Source: Pilaira anomala
Taxonomy: Eukaryota > Mucoromycota > Mucoromycetes > Mucorales > Mucoraceae
Assembly: GCA_025716855.1 (NCBI GenBank)
Contig: JAIXMQ010000053.1
Span: 1 to 64,000, forward strand
DNA length: 64,000 nucleotides
Direction: 5' to 3'
In this document: piece after piece, positions 1 through 12,019 of the stretch
Layout of the letters: every line of letters begins with the position of its first letter
Numbering within the stretch: the first letter of the stretch is position 1
The notes under the pieces: model-generated
What the model was told of the DNA's origin: nothing
The model's database searches: none
The model's input: the letters and a program-made list of their open reading frames with translations, nothing else
Made by a program: the position numbers and the translations under genes

Positions 1-236
1 GTTAGGGACGGCGCTTGAGGAGATGGTAATGTAGAGGAAACAGGTGGAGTAGTGGATTCTACAGATGAATTAGGATAACTGAAATCCATATCCGAAGTAC
101 GTCTTTGTCTTTTAATTAAACTAGGTCGAGTTGCTATCATAGGTCGCTGTGGTGCAATATGTACTGTATTTCTTCTTTCAATCAATTTCTCTTCAAAACT
201 ACTACTACTACTACTACTGGTAACAGGAATATCCTT

Positions 237-280
<44 letters not shown>

Positions 281-1415
281 GCTGTTGTTGTTGCTTTGGA
301 AATGGAGTGGACTTGATAGATTTAGAAGAAGTTGGTTTTTGAGTTGTTGGCTGTGTACTATTCCGGTTCCGCTTTTTTATAACATCAGTCTTGAGACTTA
401 AGGGTCTTACAGCACCATGTAATTTTAAGAATAATCCACAGGCATTACATAATGGATGACCTTGAGGATCTCTACGCCAAAGTGGGGTTGTGGTTGTTTG
501 ACAGTTGGAACATTGAGTTTTCGGACCACCATGATTATTAGATTTATTTGATTGTCGCGGTAAAGAAGTTTTAGTACGTTTCATATACTTTTTTTTTACA
601 CCTTCTTCTTCTTCATGTTCATCTTGACTATGATAATCTGAACTAGAAAGAGAATGAGGAGAAGAAGCAGAGGGAGGAGAAGAAGAAACGGATTCACCAG
701 TAGAAGATATATTGAGGTTCATCATACCTGTTGAATCAAATGGTTCAGGAGTTCTAACAGCCGTAGGAGGATTATTATAATAAACATTCAAGATATCTTC
801 AAAACTAAGACTACCAGCATTAGTTACTAAAGGTCGTTCAGTTGTAGTTGTTGGAGTAGGTTCAGGATTGATATCAAAATAAAAAGAATTTTGTTGTTGA
901 TTGATTGGAGAAGTTGGGTGATGGTATTGAGCATGTTGTAATAAAGAAGGAGTCCGGACTGGACTAAGATCTTGATAATTATGCGTTTGTTGCGGTAGAT
1001 AAGTATTTGTGTCACCTAATACATTTCTTTGGTGATTATTTTGCATAAAATATGGGCGAGAAGGAACGGATTGGCTAAAATGGTTAAAGTCCTCTTCATC
1101 AAGTGAATATTGATTTACTGGTTCATCTTCATCAAGAGAAGGAATCGTGATACTGTTATTACCCATTGGACGATTAGAAGAAAAATCTGATCTTCGTTTG
1201 ACAGGCTATAAAAAAGGAAAATTAGTTTATCTTTTTAGATAACCATCTATTTATTTTTTTAATTACCGTATATCTAGGTACATGATGATCTGTAGTAGTA
1301 GTAGTAGTAGTAGTAGTATTATTTCCAAAGGCTCTCATACTACCAGATATTAATGCATTTTGTTGTTGTTGTTGTTGTTGTTGTTGCTGTTGCTGTTGTT
1401 GTTGCTGTTGCTGTT

Positions 1416-1446
<31 letters not shown>

Positions 1447-1944
1447 GTGATTAGACATTTGCTGTTGAGATTGATGTTGATTTTCTTTAAAAAAGTCAAG
1501 CATGGTATATGGAGGAGCAGAAGAAGATAATAAAGCAGTAGTATCATCTGCAGCAGGAGGAGTAGTAGGATGATGTTCAGTTGTATCGAGATCCATAGCG
1601 TCTTCTTTCTGCTTTTGTTTTGCTAGTGCTTCTTCATGTAATTTCTTTTTAGTTAAAGTCATTGCCATCATTCTCCAAGTCAAGTTTTCCATACGAGAGC
1701 CATTGGGTAAGGTATCTTTTGCTTTGGTATACATTCGCCATACTTTACTAGCCAATGGATCTTTCTTGTTTCCTTCCAGTTGTTCTGACTCTTGTTCTTG
1801 TTGTTGAGATGGAAATAATAAAGAATCAGAAAGTAATTGATCCATTTTTGTAGGGAGTTTAGTAGTAGTAGTAGAAGAAGAAGTAGAAGTAGAAGTAGTA
1901 GTAGTAGTGGTGGTGGTAGTGTTTTTAATAGGATTCAACGACAT
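1..1944 (-). CDS. areA: AreA/Nit2-like GATA-type nitrogen regulatory transcription factor (3' end off the window)
   Basis: Transcribed leftwards; exons 1944-1267 and 1205 to beyond position 1, with a 61-bp GT-AG intron in phase 0. The N-terminal part carries the AreA/GLN3-type domain (around [11 protein letters not shown] and [12 protein letters not shown], encoded near 1670-1790) typical of fungal nitrogen-catabolite GATA factors. A single GATA zinc finger lies at about 437-514, with CSNC, a 17-residue loop containing TPLWRRD, then CNAC and a basic tail. Proteins of this family bind GATA sites and activate nitrogen-assimilation genes when preferred nitrogen is scarce. Long polyglutamine (1359-1447 and 237-297) and threonine/serine runs lie outside the two domains. 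The C-terminus is missing, so the NmrA-contact end cannot be judged. The family call is firm; orthology to AreA rather than a paralogue is inferred from the N-terminal domain. Confidence 0.9.
1359..1447 (-). repeat. CAG/CAA polyglutamine tract in the GATA factor
   Basis: About 28 consecutive glutamine codons with a few CAG interruptions among CAA, inside exon 1. A second tract of about 20 codons sits at 237-297, downstream of the zinc finger. Mixed codons suggest protein-level tolerance plus slippage. Confidence 0.85.
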
Positions 1945-1966
1945 GGAGGAGGAATTAGATGACTAT

Positions 1967-4082
1967 AGATACGAAAGAAAACTATGCCCATAGGTTTCTC
2001 TTTTTTTGTTTTAGTTACAAGAAGATATATAAATGAAACAAAAAAAAAATATATATATTTTTTCTTATTTCACTCTCTATACTTTATAATAATAATAATA
2101 TATATATATATATTATTTAAAAAAAATAATGTATTAAATAAGAAGCAAAAAAAAAAAAGAAAGAGAAAAAAAGAAATTGAATTATATAACAAGAAAAAAA
2201 GAAAAAAAGAAGGAAAAAGGAAAAAAGTATATAATTAATTACTTTAACGCGATCGTTCTCTGTACCACTCGTTTTGATTCGAGGGTCAAAAAAAAGTCTG
2301 GAGCTGTAATCGCTAGTCTAATTGAACACCGCAATTTACCTTTTTCGTGCCTCTTCTCATGCCAGTTATCGCATGTGACTGGCCAAATCGATATACTTAT
2401 CTACCATATTACAATTCTAAAAGATCAAAATCACAAAAAAAAAAAAAAAAAGATGGATTACAAAGGGATAAAAAGTAGTTTATTTAAAAAATATATATAT
2501 ATATATATGTTTATATAAATATATTGAAATTTCACACTCTTTTTATTAATTTTATTCCCACATTTTGTTATTATTTTTATTTTATTTAAACAAAACAACA
2601 AAGCCATCCCGTCTATTAAACTCTTTAATCCCCCCCCCTTTTTTTTTTACCAAGTTGTCCATAGTTGAAGTGTAACCCGGTCACTTCCGATGTATAGAAT
2701 GTTGCAAGTATTATACGTCATGAATTTTAAATGGGCTTGTGGTAGTAGAGATTAAAACCCATTTATGCTGTTGATCGCTTTTAAACGGTTGGTTTAGAGA
2801 ATTATTAAGAAAAAAAAAATGGCCTGAAAAAAAAAAAAGAAAAAAAAAATCTTATCGATTGAATAAGATAAAAACAATTGAATGTTTATTTCTAATGGCT
2901 TATTAAAAAGTGGTGTGTGTATGTATGTATGTGTATGTGTGTGTCTGTGTGTGTGTGTGTGTGTGTGCGGGCGAGAGCGAGAGAGAGACAGAGAGAGAGG
3001 GAGAGAGGCAGAGAGAGAGGGGGGGGGGTCAGAGTAGGAATTCGGAATGAGGGTTAAATGTATTTCTTATCTCTGTTCTTCCATAAATGGAACTGTATGT
3101 GCGTGAAATATCCGAGAAGAACAAAAGGCTTGACTTCCGCACATGTGACACGTGCCTGTAACTTTAAGCTTTAGACTCTATATATATAATACTATCTATT
3201 GTATTGATAAACTTTTTTATTACTATTTTGGTCCATATTTGAGATAGTGTCATCACCCCATTATAATTATCGTTTACAAATTTTATTTATATGTTATTTT
3301 ATTTTATCTGTCGTTTTTACTTTATAAGGATAAAAACCTTGAGTTCTTCTCACTTTCCGCGGGGAGATATACAAGTAACTATGTTAGTGTAATACTTGAT
3401 TTACCAAAAAACTTAGTTAAAGTATGCCACTGGATTTAAACTTTTTTTAAGCTATTTTTCTTATCGAAAATGAACCCTTCTTTTTTTTCGACAAGTAGTA
3501 GACTGAGATAGAATGTAAGCAGTTTCTACTATTTCTATTGTACCTGGAAAGTACAGAAGTTTTCGCTTTCTACCTTTTGTCCTTTTGTCCTTTATTATCC
3601 GCGTCTTTTTTTTTTATATATATATATAAAAGTATTCATCTTGGCTAAAAAAAAAAAAAAAAAAAAAAAAAAGTTGTATAACGTGTTGTTTAAAAAAAAA
3701 AAAAATCGTTATCTTTGGCCATCTTTAAACATTCTTTTATATTGATCTTTAAGTTATATAAAACTTGATATAAATATTTCTACAAAATTTGTTTTTAGAA
3801 ATATTTTTACACGGTTCCAGTACCAATGGAAATTAAGGTCGTACTGTTTTATTCATATGAAAAGGAGATCTACGTTATTGGTTTTTTTTTTTTTATTTAT
3901 GCGTTTTTTGTGGCGATTAGGGGATCATAAAATTTTACCCGTTCTTGTGTTATGAAAGATTTTAAAAAAGTGGGACTAATTTTTATGTTTTATTTTCCCC
4001 ACGATTCATGCTTCATATATACTTTCGGAAAATAGATGATATAAAAAAACACATGTGAATAATATAAAAAAAAAAATAATGC

Positions 4083-4129
<47 letters not shown>

Positions 4130-4656
4130 GTAGTAATTTTACAAATATTTATTTTACGTGTGTACACACTATTACATCTAATTTCCAAATGACGCCTTCT
4201 ATTGATGCTTTGAATGGTTTGATCACGAATCGTGTTACGTAATCAATTGAAAAGACGCCATGATTTTTTTTTTTTTTTATTTATGCCAGCTGGGTTGGGG
4301 AACCAAGTAATAATGCAGTTTACACATTTTCTCCTTTTGGTTAAAATGTACATCTACAGTTTATATTTATATATATACCTGATAAAGTAAATCGATATTA
4401 GATTATATTCACGTCACTTTCTTCTTTCGAAAAAAAAAAAAAAAAATTAGTAGTAAAATGACAGCTGTCTTCAGTAGTAATAATAATAGTAAAAGCCCTT
4501 ATATGTTTTCTTTTTTTTAAACTCTTAAAAAAAAAATAGCTTTTGTGGTATAATTTTTATTTTTGAACTCCCGGGATAAACTATATTAGAAGAAAGAAGT
4601 GTTTTTTTTGGAGCACTCTTTTTTCTTTTTTCTTTTTTCTTTCACACACTCACACC
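1967..4656. other. Long intergenic region rich in simple repeats
   Basis: No open frame here looks like a protein. The stretch would hold the promoter of the GATA factor on its left and that of the hydroxypyruvate reductase on its right. It contains a GT-repeat running into GA-rich and G-rich sequence (about 2913-3028), A-runs near 3649-3672, a T-run of about 36 bases at 4086-4122, and many TA tracts. Its unusual length beside a major regulator may reflect extended upstream control, which is inference. Confidence 0.6.
2913..3028. repeat. Compound microsatellite (GT)n, (GA)n, (G)n
   Basis: Alternating GT/TATG repeats pass directly into GAGA-rich sequence and a run of nine G. The top strand changes from alternating purine-pyrimidine to pure purine within about 110 bp. 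Confidence 0.85.
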
Positions 4657-5902
4657 ATGTTTCGTACAAGTCAATTTATTAAAAAAAGTCTAATTCAACC
4701 ACGTTATTTTCATCAAAGTGTGGCAAAATATGAACCAAAAGTGTTGGTGACGCGTAAATTATTAAAATCAAGTCAGGCCAGACTTGAAAAGTGCGGATTT
4801 GACTTAATTCAATGGCCCAAGGATAGTTCAATGCCCCGTGACCTTTTATTAGAACAAGTAAAAGGTGCACAAGGTGTAATTTGTATGTTATCTGATAAAA
4901 TAGATAAAGAATTATTAGAGGCTGCAGGTCCTCAATTGAAGGTCGTTTCGACTTTAAGTGTAGGTTATGATCATATCGATCTTATCACTGCTCGTGAAAA
5001 CCAAATCAAGATTGGTTATACACCTGATGTTTTAACTGATGCCACGGCTGATTTGACTGTCTTGTTAACTTTAGCTGCTGCTAGACATATGAAGTCGGGT
5101 ATACGTGCATGTGAAACGGGTGAAGTAAAGTTTATAGCGAGATAAAAAAGAAAGGAAGAAAAAACTAAAAATTATTTCCCTCACATACAGTGGAGAGAAT
5201 GGCGTCCTGATTGGTTATGCGGATATCAATTTAAAGGTAAAACATTGGGTGTAGTAGGAATGGGTAGAATTGGTCAGGCTGTAGCTCATCGTCTCAAGGC
5301 ATTTGGAATTGATCGTGTGGTCTATTGGGGACGTCATGAGAAACCAGAATTGAAAGAATCTTTAAATGCTGAGTTTGTCTCTTTTGATAATCTCGTTACT
5401 GAATCTGATTTTGTCGTTGCATGTTGTGCCTTGACCCCTGAAACAAAAGAAGTCTTTAATTATGATGCTTTTAAGAAAATGAAGAAGCATGCTGTAAATT
5501 AGTTCTATTTCATTCGTTTTTAATGGATGATTAACAGCCTTTTTTTTTATTATTATTTAGATTTTTGTAAATACAGCAAGAGGTGGTGTGGTTGATCAAG
5601 ATGGGTTAGGTAATAAATTCTGTGTGATGAAAATGATATTTATTAACTCTCTCTCTCTCTCTCTCTCTCTTGAATATTTAGTACGTGCATTAGAAGAAAA
5701 GCAAATTGCTGGTGCAGGATTGGATGTCACTACACCTGAACCTTTACCTACGAACCACCCATTATTCAAATTGGATCAATGTGTCATTTTACCTCATATC
5801 GGTAGCGCTACAATTGAAGCGCGTGAAACAATGGGTGATATGTGTATTGATAATGTGATTGCTGCCTTAGAAGAAAAGGAACTTCCTTTTGAATTAAAAT
5901 AA
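4657..5902 (+). CDS. D-isomer 2-hydroxyacid dehydrogenase, glyoxylate/hydroxypyruvate reductase type
   Basis: Exons 4657-5124, 5191-5493, 5561-5609 and 5682-5902 give 346 aa, close to the size of GRHPR proteins plus an N-terminal extension. The NAD(P) Rossmann motif GMGRIG is at residues 179-184. The catalytic triad is visible as Arg264 (NTARGG), Glu293 (PEPLP) and His312 (PHIGSAT). Residues 1-20 are basic and hydroxylated with no acidic residue, so a mitochondrial presequence is likely. The family reduces glyoxylate or hydroxypyruvate to glycolate or D-glycerate. Substrate preference cannot be read from the sequence. The last intron contains a (CT)n run ahead of its acceptor. The stop codon lies only 27 bp from the convergent SFT2 stop, so the 3' UTRs must overlap. 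Confidence 0.9.
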
Positions 5903-5929
5903 TTTTTATTTATTTATTACTGTTACAAT

Positions 5930-6864
5930 CTAAATAGAGGTGATACAACTACCAAAGAAACGTCGAATCATTTCACGACCGTAAGGGATATAACTTGCGC
6001 TATAAAAAAAAAATAATAATAAAAGTTTAATTTTTTTTTTTTTTTTTTCATCTTATATAACACTTACGAATACCACACTAAAGCACAGAATTGAACTAAT
6101 ACTAAAATAAGTGACAAAAGCCATTGTTTAAGCTATTTAAAATAGAGAGAGAGAGAGAGAGAAATTTAATTTTTCAGCCTTTACTTCATTTTTCTCTGTT
6201 TTATACTTACAGTAAGAGAAACAATCAGTGTAGTAATCAAAAGACCGAGATAGATGACGGTTGCCCAGAAACGAACTTGAAATAATTTAAATACAAACAT
6301 TTTTTTTTTCTACTTATTTTCTTTACCTGGTGCAAACATTGTTTTGAATTGCTTCTTGAGACCAATAATAAAAGTCAAACTAATATATAAATCAAATCAG
6401 ATGAATAAATGTATAAAAAATACAACTCTAATATTACCTAAGCATTGAAACAACGTTACCAATACTATAAAGGATAGCAAATCCTGCCATATTTCCAGAA
6501 ATCAATAAAAGTGTAGACTTGAAAAAAAAAATCAGTTTCTCGTATAAAATTCTATTATCAACTTTGTTATATCTTTACCACAAGCGACAAAACAAAACCT
6601 ACAACAAATCTATGTAACTTTTTTTTATAAATAGGCTTGTTTTTTTTTTATAAAACTGTTTAGATGAAACTTACGCTCCACAAAAAGCATATAAACGTTG
6701 TGTCTTGTTCAGTCCAAAGAATTGCCAGTTTCCTATTTGAAACGTGTTAATAAAGAGGAGAAACAGTTTGTCAAGATGAACACGAAAAATATATTTACTC
6801 GAGATTTACCATCGTCCATAGTGCCTTGGTCACTGAATTCAGAAGAGAAAAATCCAAACGGCAT
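5930..6864 (-). CDS. SFT2: SFT2-like Golgi vesicle transport protein
   Basis: Eight small exons: 6864-6810, 6732-6675, 6609-6579, 6517-6438, 6379-6327, 6275-6211, 6132-6068 and 5999-5930. They total 158 aa, the normal length for SFT2-domain proteins. The short polar N-terminus is followed by four hydrophobic helices. The family signature KKQFKTMFAP lies between helices 2 and 3, and WYSASYIPYGR ends the last helix. SFT2 proteins are Golgi tetraspanners that help fusion of endosome-derived transport vesicles with the Golgi. All seven introns are short GT-AG introns, and every junction keeps frame. It is convergent with the hydroxypyruvate reductase. No open frame longer than one exon exists here, so automated callers may miss it. 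Confidence 0.88.
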
Positions 6865-8170
6865 CTTGTTTAATATTTTCTTGGATGAAAGAGAAAGAGA
6901 GAAAGGAAAAAGAGAGTGGGTAAAAGGGAATCTTTTTTATTTTTTTTGGCGGGGAAACAATTGAAAAAAAAAAAAAAACCTTAATATAATATATATTGTA
7001 AAAAAGCGTATTATGTAGCGCTATAGTTTATTATTTGAGACTTAAAGTTTGATGAAAACTTGAAAGGGATTCCTATAAGTAGCTATATATTTTATAATCT
7101 TCTATAAAAAAGAGAAAGCTCATATATTAATAAAGAGAGCGGATATCATTCTCTATCAAGAAAAACGCTCTCTTCTAAAACGTTTTTGGCATAAAAAAGA
7201 TACATGAATATATGTGTAATTGTAACAGAATGGTTTAATATCCCTGTTTTTATTAAAAAGAAACATACTAGTCATGTAAACCTTGAAATGCATCTGCATA
7301 AAAAGGGAGTAGATATTTTTATGCTTAAGAAATGTTGGATTCCAAACAAAACTTTTTATAGTTTGTGGCGTGGACCCTTTGATATACTTTAACTAACTAC
7401 TTGTAATGACCATACGTAACTATTATGGACCACATATTCAAAAATCTTTGATTCGATAAACTTCATGCCTATTGCTTCTATAAATTAAAATAAAGAAAAA
7501 TGATGGCTGTTCATGTGCCACGATTTAACTTTCATTACATGTAGATACAATCATTTATAACTCGCGCTATTTTTATAACAAATCGCTTACATGTACATAC
7601 ATCTCCTCTTGTTTTATTTCACTACGAATAAGCTTATCATCAAGTTTTTGACTATGAGATAAGCGATCAAAGAATTGTATCATTCGTAAATGTTCCATTT
7701 ATGTTTGTGCCTTGAAAAATACCGTACAACTCACCCTTTGCAGCCGAAAAAAAATAAAAAAGAGTTTATACATATCATATTCAATTTAAACAAAAACAAT
7801 GTATTTGTTATTCACTTTTTTTTTTTTTTTTTTTTTTTTGAGTAATATTGAGTTGTTTGGATATTTTCAAAAGAGCCTTACCTACGATAGGAGAAGTGGG
7901 GCTGAAAAAAAAATATGTTGTCATGCCAATTAGTTTTTGCAAAATGACCAATTGAAATTTATAATATTTACACAGGTAATTAAAGCAAAAAAAGAGGGAT
8001 ACAAAATGAGGAGGGGGGTGTGGGGGGAATAAAAAAAAAAAAAAAAAAGACATACAGGAGAGAACGGGTTTCTCTCTCTTTTTCTCTCTCTCTCTTTTTA
8101 TATTTTTACTTTTCCCTTTTTTTTTTTTTCTATTCTTATATATATTTCATCTGAAAAAAAAAAAGGAAAT
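6865..8170. other. Intergenic region between SFT2 and HOOK
   Basis: Contains the upstream regions of two divergently transcribed genes. A 62-codon frame at 7204-7392 has no recognisable domain and no supporting signals, so I do not call it. The right half holds T-runs (7818-7839) and CT-rich sequence just upstream of the HOOK start. Confidence 0.5.
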
Positions 8171-9051
8171 ATGACTTTTTCAAGAATGGAAGCAGCTATG
8201 GAAGATGCATTTGTAGAATGGGTAACACACTTAATATAACACAAAAAGTAAATATCTAAATTTTCTATATATTAGATTAATACATTTGAATGTAAAAGTT
8301 ATCCTATTGATACCGTAGTTGAATTAGCAGATGGTGTTGTCTTTTCAGAAATTTTAGCCGACATGTAAGTTTTTTTTTTTTTTCAAGTCCATTGATCTCT
8401 CTTTTTTTTGAATTTCCCTCTCTTTTTGACAAATAAAAACAAAAAAACATACAAAAAAAAAAAAAAAAAAAAAAAATAGTGACTCTAAATGGTTTAAACC
8501 TATTCCACCTACAGAGTCTGGTGGTAATTGGGTAGTTCGGTTCAATAACCAAAAGAAACTTCATAAACTTATCACACGTTACTTTGAAGATGTTATTGGG
8601 CAGGACCCAGAGCTCTTACCAAGTGTGAATTTGACTTCGATTGCGAAAGATGCTGACCTGCACGAATTATTACGCATGTGCCAATTTGTCATTGCTGTCG
8701 CTGTACAGTCTGATAACAACAAGACCTATATCGATATGATTCAAAGTCTATCAAATAAGAGTCAACAAACTTTGATGCTTTCGATTGAAGAAGTGATGAA
8801 TACAGAACCCGATTATGCAGCTAGTACTAATCCAAGACTCTCGTATTTATCTGGTGGTTCAACAGGGTCTATCATGACTACCGCTAGATTAGAAGAAATG
8901 CCTTATCGATATCAATTGGAATTTGAAAAAGTCATTTTGGAAAAGAAACAGTTTGAAACTTCACATGCTCAATTATTAAACGAATTTGATGAATTAAGAG
9001 AAAGATTTGTAAAGAATTATATTCAAATTATCTCAATTGCATTACTCAAAA

Positions 9052-9088
<37 letters not shown>

Positions 9089-10612
9089 GTAGGAGGATCT
9101 GTTGACAGAAAAAGAAGACTTAAAGACTCGTTTACATGATATGGATCAAGCAATAATGCAAGCGAGTAATACTGGAAAAGCAGATTATGTGATGAGGGCT
9201 GAAATTGATCATCTTAAACAAGATTTGTATGTTTTTGTTGTTTTTATAATCTCCTTAAAAAATTTACTCATCACATGTTTAAAATAGGGAGCGAAGTGAA
9301 GATAGACGTCAAGAAACTGAAATGATGATGGAAAATCACCTTAGTTCAATTAATGAATTAAAAAGAAGAGTAGAAGAACTTACTGAACAAGCAGACGAAG
9401 CTTCTTCATTAAGAGATCAATTAGAAGAATATAGACATACTACCGAAAAAATGCAAAGAATGGAAAACACTTTGGAAAAATACAAACGAAAGATGGAAGA
9501 ATCGTCTGATTTAAAGCGACAAATTAAGGTAAATCATAATAAAAACCTTAACTTTAATTTTTTTACTCATTTTTTGTATTTTAAATAGGCTTTAGAGGAT
9601 CAGAATTCAAGTTTACTTGAACGTAGTCATCAAGTTGAAGATGAGTATCGTAAAGTCTTGGCGTTCAAGACACTCATGGATTCTTATAAAGAACAAGTAC
9701 ATCAATTAGAATATGGCAACCGTGAAATTCTAAAAGAAAGACAAAGGTTAGAAGAAGAGTTGAGAAATATGGCTGAAAATTGTGCTTATTTAGAAACTGA
9801 CCGTGACCGAAATATGGAACAAGTTCAGTTACTAGAAGAACATATTAAAGAAATGGAATTAGGTGGTGGCAGTACACTTGATAAAGTTGTAAGCCATAGA
9901 GCCAGTGTGGTGATAGAAGACGGTTTATTATTAGAAGAAGTCGGAAATACGATGGAAGAAAATATGAAAAAGGCTAATGTAACGGAACTGTAAGTACTGT
10001 GTGCGTGTTTTGGTTCTAATTGATATTAAAATAATATATATATATATTTATATATTTTTTATATATGTAGACGATTAACAATCAGTCGATTACAGAGACA
10101 AATTAAAGAAATGGAAACAAAAGTACCTACCGAATCTGAATTATTTGTAGAAGAAGCCGAAGCGTTAAAGACACATAAAGATCAATTACAAAAAGATTAT
10201 GAAAATGTCTTGACAGAAAGAAATCGACTTCGAGATGAATTATCACAAATTCGTAACGGCATTCCAGATTCTTTATTGAACCAAACACAAACTATCATGG
10301 CATTCCGATCACGTATATTAGACCTTGAAAAAGAATCTACAAACTTGAAAGAATGTACTGTTCAGCTTGAAAAGACTGTTTCTGAAGGCACTCATACCAT
10401 CTCAAAAGATAATACCTGCCTACAGAATTTTGAAAAAGAGCATGCTAAAATTCAAGACCGTATTAATCGGTTAGAAGATATTACCAAGATGCAATTACAT
10501 GATATTAATCGTATGTTGGTTGAAGCCAATTATTTAAATGGTGTAAATAATAATCGTGATGAAGATGAAGCTTTTACAGATAGACCTGGATTAAGCGAGT
10601 ATGTTTTATTTA

Positions 10613-10657
<45 letters not shown>

Positions 10658-11255
10658 TGATATTTAAACTCTTTTTATTCATAGTCGCGACCTTGAAATC
10701 ATTAAAGAACAAAATGCTAGTCTACAAATTCATGTACTTCATCTTCAAGAAGAAATTAATGAAACTCAAGGAAAAATAAGAAAAGTCAGGGATGTAAGTA
10801 TATTGTTTCGATTGTACTACTTGTATTAAATCATGATTATCTCCCCTCACCCTCACCTCACCCCCCCCCCTTTTTTTTTTTAGATGATTAAGCTTTATAG
10901 TCAATTATTACAAGAAATGACTGCACGATTCTCTAATACGCGTAAATCAGATGAACCAAATGGTTTATCGGGCCGTTCACTTCGAACAAAAGAAGAAGAA
11001 TATGATTTATTAAAGGTAAACGTTAATTAAATTGCATAAAATATGTTGATCCCTTAAATTTTTTATTAGAAACAAATTCATGATGTACGTCTTCAATCAA
11101 AGAAAGAACAACAGTTGATTATTTCTTCTTGGTACGACCATGTCCGTCGTAACCATCGTGATGCATCCAACTTTTCAATCCGTTCTGCTCCCTCTTCTTG
11201 GTTAGGAAGACAGAGAAAAGCATTAGATGTTCAATTGAGACAAAGACTATGTTAG
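8171..11255 (+). CDS. HOOK-family microtubule-binding coiled-coil adaptor
   Basis: Ten exons: 8171-8221, 8276-8364, 8480-9008, 9093-9226, 9288-9528, 9589-9989, 10071-10598, 10685-10793, 10884-11015 and 11070-11255. They join in frame to 799 aa, the usual size of HOOK proteins. Residues 1 to about 155 match the N-terminal HOOK domain: a helical calponin-like fold opening MEDAFVEW, then VELADGVVFSEIL and a DLHELLRMCQF segment. Residues from about 195 on are almost continuous heptad coiled coil rich in E, K, Q and L. The C-terminus contains the WYDHVRR cargo-end motif. In filamentous fungi HookA links early endosomes to dynein via FTS and FHIP, so a role in retrograde endosome transport is expected. 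Introns carry very long T-runs ahead of their acceptors, such as that near 9058-9084. Confidence 0.9.
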
Positions 11256-11507
11256 TTTTTTTTTTTTTTTTTTTTTTTTTTCCTTTACTATTGTTATTTT
11301 TTACATATTTTATATATATACTTATTATATACGCCTATTTAATCCCTTTCACCCTCACCACACACAATATCCATTTCCTCTTTCTCTTTTTTTTTTTTTT
11401 TTTTTACATTTATTCACTGTTTTATTAAAAAAAATACCCTCTTTTATGATTGCATTTTAAAACTCCTTTACATAAGGTTACATGCACCAAAAAAAAAACT
11501 AAAAAGC

Positions 11508-11580
11508 AGGTCTCGCCGAGACTCGAACTCGGATGGCAAGATTCAGAGTCTTACATGCTAACCAATTACATCACGAAACC
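11508..11580 (-). tRNA. tRNA-Gln (anticodon CTG)
   Basis: On the minus strand a 73-nt cloverleaf starts GGTTTCG and ends CGAGACC plus a T discriminator. The seven acceptor pairs include one T-G. The D arm has ATTGGTTAGCAT, and the anticodon stem TAAGA/TCTTG encloses loop CTCTGAA, reading anticodon CTG for codon CAG. The T arm contains GTTCGAGTC (B box). There is no intron. A T-rich stretch directly 3' of the gene fits a Pol III terminator. CAG is used in the polyglutamine tracts of the GATA factor. Confidence 0.93.
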
Positions 11581-12019
11581 ATTTATTTTTCCGAAAAAAA
11601 AGCCTTTATTATATACCTTTAAAATTGTATAATTTATCACGTGATGTTCACGTGACAAGTAATTTTCTTTGGTATGTAGTAGTTAAAGAAAAATGACTTG
11701 GTGATATTAGCTTGTATTTAATGTGAAAATATATATAGAAAATAATATTTTATATATGAGTGGATCTATTCTATCCTCCTTCTTTTTATTGTCACTGTAT
11801 TTTATAAATATTATGCAAAGTAACCTTATAAAGAATAAATTTGCTTGTGATAAATGATAGACATCATAAAATATCGTGGCTCTATCAAGTATTTGTTATT
11901 TTATAAAATGCGTAGGTAATACTACGCAAATGGAACTGATTCCGAAAAAAAAAAAAAGAGGACTCTTGGTAACATGATTCATTTTATTTATAACAAGATT
12001 AAAAGTGAGGCACAAAGTA
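11581..12019. other. Intergenic region between tRNA-Gln and HEI10
   Basis: AT-rich, with no credible open frame. A short palindrome containing ATCACGTGATGTTCACGTGA near 11636-11655 has two CACGTG cores, a possible E-box/bHLH target, but its position relative to any protein gene start is unclear. Confidence 0.4.

Noticed and set aside
159..401. Plus-strand frame with a long leucine run
   Set aside because: It is the antisense of the polyglutamine tract of the GATA factor; the leucines come from TTG repeats.
4006..4188. Short minus-strand frame with a lysine run
   Set aside because: Created by a T homopolymer; no homology, start context or neighbours support a gene.
7204..7392. 62-codon plus-strand frame
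   Set aside because: No domain, no codon bias and no splice partners; expected by chance in this sequence.
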